Shown here piece after piece: positions 15,403 through 20,173 of a DNA stretch of 20,173 bases. Every line of letters begins with the position of its first letter. The first letter of the stretch is position 1. The stretch is from Scytonema sp. UIC 10036 (lineage in GTDB: Bacteria; Cyanobacteriota; Cyanobacteriia; Cyanobacteriales; Nostocaceae), in contig NZ_WJFC01000238.1 of the NCBI RefSeq assembly GCF_009725235.1, forward strand, positions 1 through 20,173, written 5' to 3'. The translations under genes were made by a program, and so were the position numbers. The notes under the pieces are model-generated. The model made no database searches. It saw only the letters and a program-made list of their open reading frames with translations, and was not told the origin of the DNA.

Positions 15403-15477
15403 GGTTCCAGCCGCTATGTAAAGCTTGAAGCTGTTTAGAAAAAATATACCAAAACTCCAGGAAAAACCAATTTTATA

Positions 15478-15517
15478 CATAAGATTTTTATCTTATGGTC
15501 ATTGGTCATTGGTCATT
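15478..15517. repeat. Hairpin plus GGTCATT heptamers
   Basis: CATAAGAT (15478-15485) and ATCTTATG (15490-15497) form a perfect 8-bp stem with a TTTT loop. Three GGTCATT units (15497-15517) follow. The heptamer, read on the minus strand as AATGACC, also occurs near 18441-18455. The element lies between the fatty acid hydroxylase stop and the Mpo1-like gene. Confidence 0.75.
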
Positions 15518-15525
15518 TGTCACTG

Positions 15526-16059
15526 TCACCACCAGCGCAGCTGAAAATAACCCCGTTCTGGTTGGTTAAGTTCTTCTGCTGTCAACCATTCCACTTTTTT
15601 GTAAGTCCCAAAAACATGGTCCCACCAATCCACTGCTAAGCCAAAGTTATGGTGCCACATACCATACTTATGATGTACGTAATGCACTGGCATCTTCATC
15701 CAAAAGCACTTAGTGGGGTTTTCATGTTGAAGTTGGTGGGCATAAGCTGAAAATGCAGCGTAAACGAGGGCACCTAAAAACCAACCAACTCCAGCTTGCC
15801 AAGAGTGGAAAAACATCAAAAACATGACCACAGCACTGCCTTTGATATAGTCCCGAAACTCCCACACAACCCCTTGTCCTTCATTACGGCGATGGTGATC
15901 GCGATGACGTTCGCCGATCCGAGGTGAGGCGTGCATCAACCGATGTATCCAATATTCAACCAAACTCGCCAAGACAAATGCTATGACAAAACAAGCGATT
16001 CCCACCCCCAAGGAGAAGGCTGGGCTTGTAAAAAGCTTCTCCAACTCGGTCATCGACAT
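15526..16059 (-). CDS. Membrane fatty acid hydroxylase / sterol desaturase family
   Basis: 177 aa, an integral-membrane di-iron oxygenase. The histidine boxes are clear: HRLMH (His39, His43), HRDHH (His52, His55, His56), AHQLQH (His108, His112), HYVHH (His126, His129, His130) and HHNFG (His136, His137). Hydrophobic segments at about 15-35 and 74-105 are membrane helices. The family includes fatty acid 2-hydroxylases, carotenoid hydroxylases and sterol desaturases; the short length is nearest to carotenoid-hydroxylase or compact fatty-acid-hydroxylase forms. ATG at 16059 has GAGG 5 nt upstream. It follows the cupin gene by 27 bp. The Mpo1-like neighbour favours fatty acid alpha-hydroxylation. 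Confidence 0.85.
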   Translation of the reverse strand: MSMTELEKLFTSPAFSLGVGIACFVIAFVLASLVEYWIHRLMHASPRIGERHRDHHRRNEGQGVVWEFRDYIKGSAVVMFLMFFHSWQAGVGWFLGALVYAAFSAYAHQLQHENPTKCFWMKMPVHYVHHKYGMWHHNFGLAVDWWDHVFGTYKKVEWLTAEELNQPERGYFQLRWW

Positions 16060-16086
16060 TCTTTCCTCACACTTTTATTGCTTATT

Positions 16087-17109
16087 TTATAACCTGTGAG
16101 AAATTTTGCTGAATTTTTGTTTGCGATCGCTACTGAAAACGGCACTGGCAAAATTGAATAAAATATGAGGTAATGCAAATATCATTCCCAAAACTGCACG
16201 CCATCTTGTTCTAGACAATAAGACTCGTGAAATAGGATAAACTCGCCAAAATCTATTGACCGCACAAACCATTTCATCACCTAATGCCGTTACATCATGC
16301 CACCAACCTTCAGGTATAAAAAGAGTTTCACCGGGATTAAGAATGACTTCACGTTTGTGCTGTAGTGCTTCTTGAAATTTTGGAAATGATGTAAAATCTG
16401 GGTTTTCCACATTAACTTTGCTAAACCAGCAACGCAACCTCATCCCATAAAAAAGGTGAATATAAACTGGAAATGGATAAAGGTTATTCGTTTGAGAAGG
16501 TGGAAACAACACCACTTTTTTAGAACCGTGCATCTGCATCAGTGTCCCATCCATTGAGTCATAATGCAGCCCCGAACTATGACCCGCCGGATTAACGTAA
16601 ATATTGAGATTGGTCGCCGATTTTGTCAAACCCAGTTTTTCTCCAATACTTTTTAAAGAGAGATTATCGACCAGGGAAGTATTTGTTAAAGGATGTTTTC
16701 CCAGGTTAACATCATTTTCATGAGCCTTGCCATTACGCATTAACTCGGCAAATTCGTTAAAGGTCATAATTTGCAAATCGACTCCACTGCCTATAGTTTT
16801 CCATTTGCGTTTGTCCTGTTTGTACCTAGCACTTCCATAATTCCGGAGAACAAACTTTTGATTGCCAAGCTTTTCACACAAATAATCTAGAGTCCAGTCA
16901 CTCTCATCTTGTAATAATCCTGCGATAATGACTGGTGTGCTCGTTTTTCGGTAATTCTCAAAAAATATCTTTGGCGTTAAATCGGCTATATCAATCCTTG
17001 GTATTGAGTGAGTTATGTTGTATAATTCTGATTCAACATTCTGTTTTGATTGTAAATGCATAAGTGTATTCCTGATGTAGTTAGTCTTATGTGTCTTCCA
17101 GTCATTCAT
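16087..17109 (-). CDS. Cupin/JmjC-type Fe(II)/2-oxoglutarate oxygenase
   Basis: 340 aa. Residues about 40-290 form a Cupin_8/JmjC domain. The iron ligands are HYD (His182, Asp184) in GLHYDSMDG and the distal His271 in PEGWWHDV. Lys197 or Lys198 in HGSKKVVLFPP is a candidate 2-oxoglutarate contact. A hydrophobic C-terminal stretch (about 304-325) may anchor it to a membrane. Relatives hydroxylate proteins or small molecules; the substrate here is unknown. The ATG at 17109 is used; the ATG at 17061 (residue 17) has AGGA upstream and is a real alternative. As the first gene of the minus-strand cluster, it has the likely operon promoter in the 88-bp gap shared with the SGNH hydrolase. Confidence 0.85.
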   Translation of the reverse strand: MNDWKTHKTNYIRNTLMHLQSKQNVESELYNITHSIPRIDIADLTPKIFFENYRKTSTPVIIAGLLQDESDWTLDYLCEKLGNQKFVLRNYGSARYKQDKRKWKTIGSGVDLQIMTFNEFAELMRNGKAHENDVNLGKHPLTNTSLVDNLSLKSIGEKLGLTKSATNLNIYVNPAGHSSGLHYDSMDGTLMQMHGSKKVVLFPPSQTNNLYPFPVYIHLFYGMRLRCWFSKVNVENPDFTSFPKFQEALQHKREVILNPGETLFIPEGWWHDVTALGDEMVCAVNRFWRVYPISRVLLSRTRWRAVLGMIFALPHILFNFASAVFSSDRKQKFSKISHRL

Positions 17110-17197
17110 TGTTCCAAAAAATGAAAATCTTAGATCGTTAAAAATTCATAAATTTAAAAAATTCCAAAACACCAAAATTTATCATGATACCAAACAT

Positions 17198-18301
17198 ATG
17201 AGAAAAATGAATTTAGCAGTAGGAGTTACCTTTTTACCTTTTCTGTTACCACTTGGGGCAACGGCAGCTACTTTCGATAGAATTTATGTTTTTGGTGATA
17301 GTCTATCTGATTCGGGCAATGTGTTTAATGTCACTAAGGCCGGAAATGCACTAGACCCTACCATCCCAATAGACCCTCCAAGTCCACCATACTTTAATGG
17401 ACGTTATTCCAACGGTCCAAACTGGGTAGACTATCTTGCCAGTTCTATGGGAGTCAATCCCGTTCCATCTACAGTGTTGGCTGTAGGTTCTCCAATTATC
17501 ATCTCACCAACAGGTGAAGTGGGAATTAACTTTTCATTCAATGGTGCTACTACTAACCAAAGTGTTAATTTTGCCTTTGGCGGTGCTACATCAGGCTTCA
17601 CAAACGCTAGCGATCCCCGCCTACCAGGAGTGCTAAGGGAAGTACAAGCATTTACTAATGACCTCTCAGTTGCCAATCGATCTGCTGACTCAGAAGCTCT
17701 TTATATTGTGTGGGCGGCTGGTTCCAATGATTACGCTGCTGGTAACTTGAGCGGTAATGTATTTGCTGAAAATGTATCTGGAGGAATTACGTCACTATTT
17801 AATGCTGGTGCTAGAAATATCTTGGTTCTTAACGTTCCAGATTTAGGAAAAACACCCCGTGGTTTAAGTCTTGGTTCCAATGAAGCTAATCTTCGTACCC
17901 AAGTTAGTCAGGAATTTAATGCTAGCTTAGCCGCTGCTTTAAGTAATTTAAGTCAGACACTTCCGGGAATTAATCTCATCACCTTTGATAGTGCTGCTTT
18001 ATTTCAAGATGCGATCGCCAATCCAGCAAAATACGGTTTCACCAATGTCACTGAATCTTGTATAAATCCAGTCAACCTCACTATCTGTGCCAACCCAAAC
18101 AACTATTTATTTTGGGATAACTTGCACCCAACAACAACAGCCCATGCGATATTGGGAGAATTAGTTTTCACGAAGTTAACGTCCGAATCTAAGACCGTAC
18201 CAGAACCTACTTCTTCAGTCTCCATCGGGATCTTAGGGTTAGCATGGTTAATGCAATTTATTAGCCGCAGATCTCGACTAATGGCTAATGCTAATGGCTA
18301 A
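17198..18301 (+). CDS. Secreted SGNH/GDSL lipase-esterase with PEP-CTERM tail
   Basis: 367 aa. A signal peptide covers about residues 1-23. The SGNH blocks are all present: FGDSLSDSGN with nucleophile Ser35, the Gly of NFAFGGATSG (block II), AAGSNDY with Asn177 (block III), and WDNLHPT with Asp307 and His310 (block V). The C-terminus has VPEP (334-337), a hydrophobic helix (340-354) and RRSR, the PEP-CTERM sorting signal handled by exosortase/archaeosortase systems, so the enzyme is exported and surface-sorted. It would cleave ester bonds of lipids or acylated sugars. The final residues (LMANANG) and the stop are encoded by the TAATGGC repeat array. It is divergent from the cupin gene. Confidence 0.93.
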   Translation: MRKMNLAVGVTFLPFLLPLGATAATFDRIYVFGDSLSDSGNVFNVTKAGNALDPTIPIDPPSPPYFNGRYSNGPNWVDYLASSMGVNPVPSTVLAVGSPIIISPTGEVGINFSFNGATTNQSVNFAFGGATSGFTNASDPRLPGVLREVQAFTNDLSVANRSADSEALYIVWAAGSNDYAAGNLSGNVFAENVSGGITSLFNAGARNILVLNVPDLGKTPRGLSLGSNEANLRTQVSQEFNASLAAALSNLSQTLPGINLITFDSAALFQDAIANPAKYGFTNVTESCINPVNLTICANPNNYLFWDNLHPTTTAHAILGELVFTKLTSESKTVPEPTSSVSIGILGLAWLMQFISRRSRLMANANG

Positions 18302-18434
18302 TGGCTAATGGCTAATGCAATGCTAATGGCTAATGGCTAATGGCTAATGGCTAATGGCTAATGGCTAATGGCTAATGGCTAATGGCTAATGGCTAATGGC
18401 TAATGGCTAATGGCTAATGGCTAATGGCTAATGG
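18278..18434. repeat. STRR-type heptamer array (CTAATGG)n
   Basis: About 22 units over 157 bp. The first part (18278-18322) contains short units (CTAATG, CAATG). From 18323 to 18434 there are 16 perfect, uninterrupted copies of CTAATGG. The array begins inside the SGNH hydrolase gene and contains its stop codon. Confidence 0.95.
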
Positions 18435-18435
18435 C

Positions 18436-18470
18436 TTTTGACCAATGACCAATGACTTTTGACCAATTAC
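18436..18470. repeat. GACCAAT heptamers before the GH3 gene
   Basis: TTTTGACCAATGACCAATGAC and a further TTTTGACCAAT are variants of a GACCAAT heptamer. The same unit in the opposite orientation lies at 15497-15517. An in-frame TGA at 18460-18462 lies within this stretch, so the GH3 coding region must start after it. Confidence 0.7.
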
Positions 18471-18477
18471 AAACTTC

Positions 18478-20145
18478 TTGCTACCAATTTTGACATTTCT
18501 CGCAGAACGTGCTAAAGAAAATTTTGTTAAGAAAATCCGCCAAACTGATGCCGTACAAGAAGAGTTTTTACGCAAGCTGTTGCAAACCCATAAAGATACT
18601 GAATTAGGTCGTAAATATGGGTTAAGAGATATCAAAACCATTGACCAGTTTCAGCAAAAGATTCCAATTCTACCTTACAGTGGTTACGAAGCTTACGTTG
18701 AACGTATTGCCAAAGGCGAAAAAAATGTCCTCACACCTGACCCGGTTGTCTATCTCAATACCACCAGTGGCTCCACAGGAAACCAGAAATTAATTCCCGT
18801 TACTAAACGATTTCAGAACTCTTTGGGTTGGGCTAACCTGACTTGCATCGGTTTTTTGAATGAAGCACTGCGATCGCGGCAAAAAAAGTTTGGCAAACTG
18901 CTAGTCACCAACACAGCGCAAATAACAGGGCGTACCAGTAGCGGAATTGACTACGGACCGGGGGGTACGGGAGTCCTACGCATGGGAAAATTCCTCTACG
19001 AGCAACTCTTTGCCCATCCCTATGAAACCTTAAAGGCAGAGGATAGCATAACAAGGCACTATTTGTGCTTTTTATTTTCCCTGAATAACCCCTCCATGCG
19101 AGGAATCATCGCCAACTTTCCCATGCTGATCCTCCGAACCTGCAACTACCTTGAGCGATACGGGGAAGAGTTAATCCGAGATATAGACAAAGGGACAATA
19201 GCCGATTGGTTGAAACTCGAACCCGAATTGCGGTTTCAATTGGAACGAAGATGGTTAGCCAATCCCTCTCGCGCCGCACAACTGCGAGAAATTTTGCGAT
19301 CGTCCGGACGCCTGACTCCAAAATTAGCTTGGTCCGATCTGTCTTACATAGCCACTGCAAGAGGAGGAACTTCAGATTTTTACTTTGAAAGATTTCCTTC
19401 CTTCTTAGAAGACACTCCCGTATTTGGTGCCGTGTTCGCCTCAGCAGAAGGCACACTGAGTATTTACCATGACTTCAACAATGATGGCAGCATCCTGGCT
19501 ATAGAAACTGGCTTTTTTGAATTTATTCCAGAAGACCAATGGGAAGAAGAACATCCTAAAACCCTACTCGCCACCGAAGTTCAGCCAGGAAAACTCTACC
19601 GCATCCTGATGACTAACTACAGTGGCTTCTACCGTTACGATATTGGTGATGTTGTTGAAGTACTAGGCTTTTACGAGCAAGCACCTCTAATCGTCTTTCG
19701 TTACCGTCGCGGCGGAATACTTTCTTCTACCACAGAAAAAACAACTGAATTTCATGCCACTCAAGTGATGCAAGTCTTGCAGCGAGAATTTGGTTTACCC
19801 CTTGAGGATTTTTGTATCACTTTGTCGGAAAATGAGTTTCCCGCTCACTACCTAGTGAATATTGAACTTGCACCTGGTGAAAAATTGAGCGATCCCCAAG
19901 CTTTCCTGGCTAGCTTTGACCGCAGGCTCAAAGAGATTAACGTGTATTACGGTTCCAAACGCAAGGACCAGGTACCGCCTCCAAGATTGCGGATTTTAGA
20001 GGCGGGAAGCTTTGCTATTGTTCGGAAACGCCAGTTACAAAAGGGAATTCCCGATTCTCAATTGAAATTTCCTCACATTAGCGAAGATCGCAGTTTTCTG
20101 ACAGGTTTAAAAGTAGAACAGGAGGTTAGATTACCTGAGGAGTAG
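18478..20145 (+). CDS. GH3 family acyl-adenylating enzyme
   Basis: 555 aa of the GH3 auxin-responsive-promoter family, which adenylates carboxylic acids and, in plants, joins them to amino acids. The ATP-binding P-loop-like motif is TTSGSTG (95-101). SAEGTLSIY (322-330) and YRYDIGDVVEV (385-395) match the second and third ANL motifs. Length is typical. The start is TTG at 18478: an in-frame TGA at 18460-18462 rules out longer forms, and no ATG is available. It lies 176 bp after the SGNH hydrolase, separated by heptamer arrays. The substrate is unknown; bacterial members occur in natural-product loci, so an acyl acid is plausible. Confidence 0.9.
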   Translation: MLPILTFLAERAKENFVKKIRQTDAVQEEFLRKLLQTHKDTELGRKYGLRDIKTIDQFQQKIPILPYSGYEAYVERIAKGEKNVLTPDPVVYLNTTSGSTGNQKLIPVTKRFQNSLGWANLTCIGFLNEALRSRQKKFGKLLVTNTAQITGRTSSGIDYGPGGTGVLRMGKFLYEQLFAHPYETLKAEDSITRHYLCFLFSLNNPSMRGIIANFPMLILRTCNYLERYGEELIRDIDKGTIADWLKLEPELRFQLERRWLANPSRAAQLREILRSSGRLTPKLAWSDLSYIATARGGTSDFYFERFPSFLEDTPVFGAVFASAEGTLSIYHDFNNDGSILAIETGFFEFIPEDQWEEEHPKTLLATEVQPGKLYRILMTNYSGFYRYDIGDVVEVLGFYEQAPLIVFRYRRGGILSSTTEKTTEFHATQVMQVLQREFGLPLEDFCITLSENEFPAHYLVNIELAPGEKLSDPQAFLASFDRRLKEINVYYGSKRKDQVPPPRLRILEAGSFAIVRKRQLQKGIPDSQLKFPHISEDRSFLTGLKVEQEVRLPEE

Positions 20146-20173
20146 GAAGTAGGGGTGAGGGGGTAGGGAGGAG
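20146..20173. other. G-rich tail at window end
   Basis: A short purine-rich, repetitive stretch (GAAGTAGGGGTGAGG and similar) follows the GH3 stop codon. It may be the start of another tandem repeat array; the window ends too soon to tell. Confidence 0.3.

Noticed and set aside
18278..18434. Could be read as a CRISPR-like repeat region
   Set aside because: The 7-bp units are contiguous, with no unique spacers and no cas genes; it is a simple tandem array.
1..20173. tRNA or rRNA genes
   Set aside because: No T-loop consensus with a matching acceptor stem, and no rRNA-like conserved block, was found on reading both strands by eye.

Overview
The window looks like chromosomal DNA of a filamentous, probably heterocyst-forming cyanobacterium. 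Three signs support this. HIP1-type octamers (GCGATCGC) occur throughout, for example near 927, 2384, 7057, 14666 and 18012. There are many arrays of 7-bp tandem repeats of the STRR type known from Nostocales. Several genes belong to families typical of cyanobacteria: DUF3370, DUF4112, a DevC-like permease and a PEP-CTERM SGNH hydrolase. No tRNA, rRNA, CRISPR array, transposase or phage gene was recognised.

Layout. 1-360 has no gene but holds a nested inverted repeat followed by a terminator hairpin. 361-1803 (minus) is a two-gene unit: a DUF4112 membrane protein, then an alpha/beta hydrolase. 2053-2496 (plus) is a small coiled-coil protein that converges on threonine synthase (2615-3706, minus) across a 7-bp repeat array. 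A 66-aa protein (3965-4165, plus) and a 497-aa membrane-anchored protein (4236-5729, minus) follow. 5730-6406 is repeat-rich and may encode a small RNA. A shortened DUF3370 protein (6407-6979, minus) and a DevC-like ABC permease (7140-8429, plus) are divergent.

The most notable part is 8578-17109, eight genes all on the minus strand. In transcription order they are: a JmjC-type cupin oxygenase, a membrane fatty acid hydroxylase, a DUF962/Mpo1-like protein, a COG2159 amidohydrolase, a Rieske oxygenase, a 336-bp gap with hairpins, a B12-binding radical SAM enzyme related in layout to HpnP, a GNAT-like protein, and an HpnA-like NAD-dependent epimerase/reductase. Spacing inside the two blocks is mostly -4 to 38 bp. 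Four different non-heme iron oxygenase types lie side by side. The hydroxylase/Mpo1-like pair suggests fatty acid alpha-hydroxylation followed by one-carbon shortening. This reads as an undescribed lipid or lipid-like metabolite tailoring locus; the product is unknown.

Divergent from it, on the plus strand, are a secreted SGNH (GDSL) esterase with a PEP-CTERM tail (17198-18301) and a GH3-family acyl-adenylating enzyme (18478-20145). They are separated by a large TAATGGC repeat array. Both fit an acyl-lipid theme, though membership of the same pathway is inference.

A second theme is heptanucleotide repeats at gene ends. Three genes have their stop codon inside such an array, and the GH3 gene begins with TTG just beyond another.
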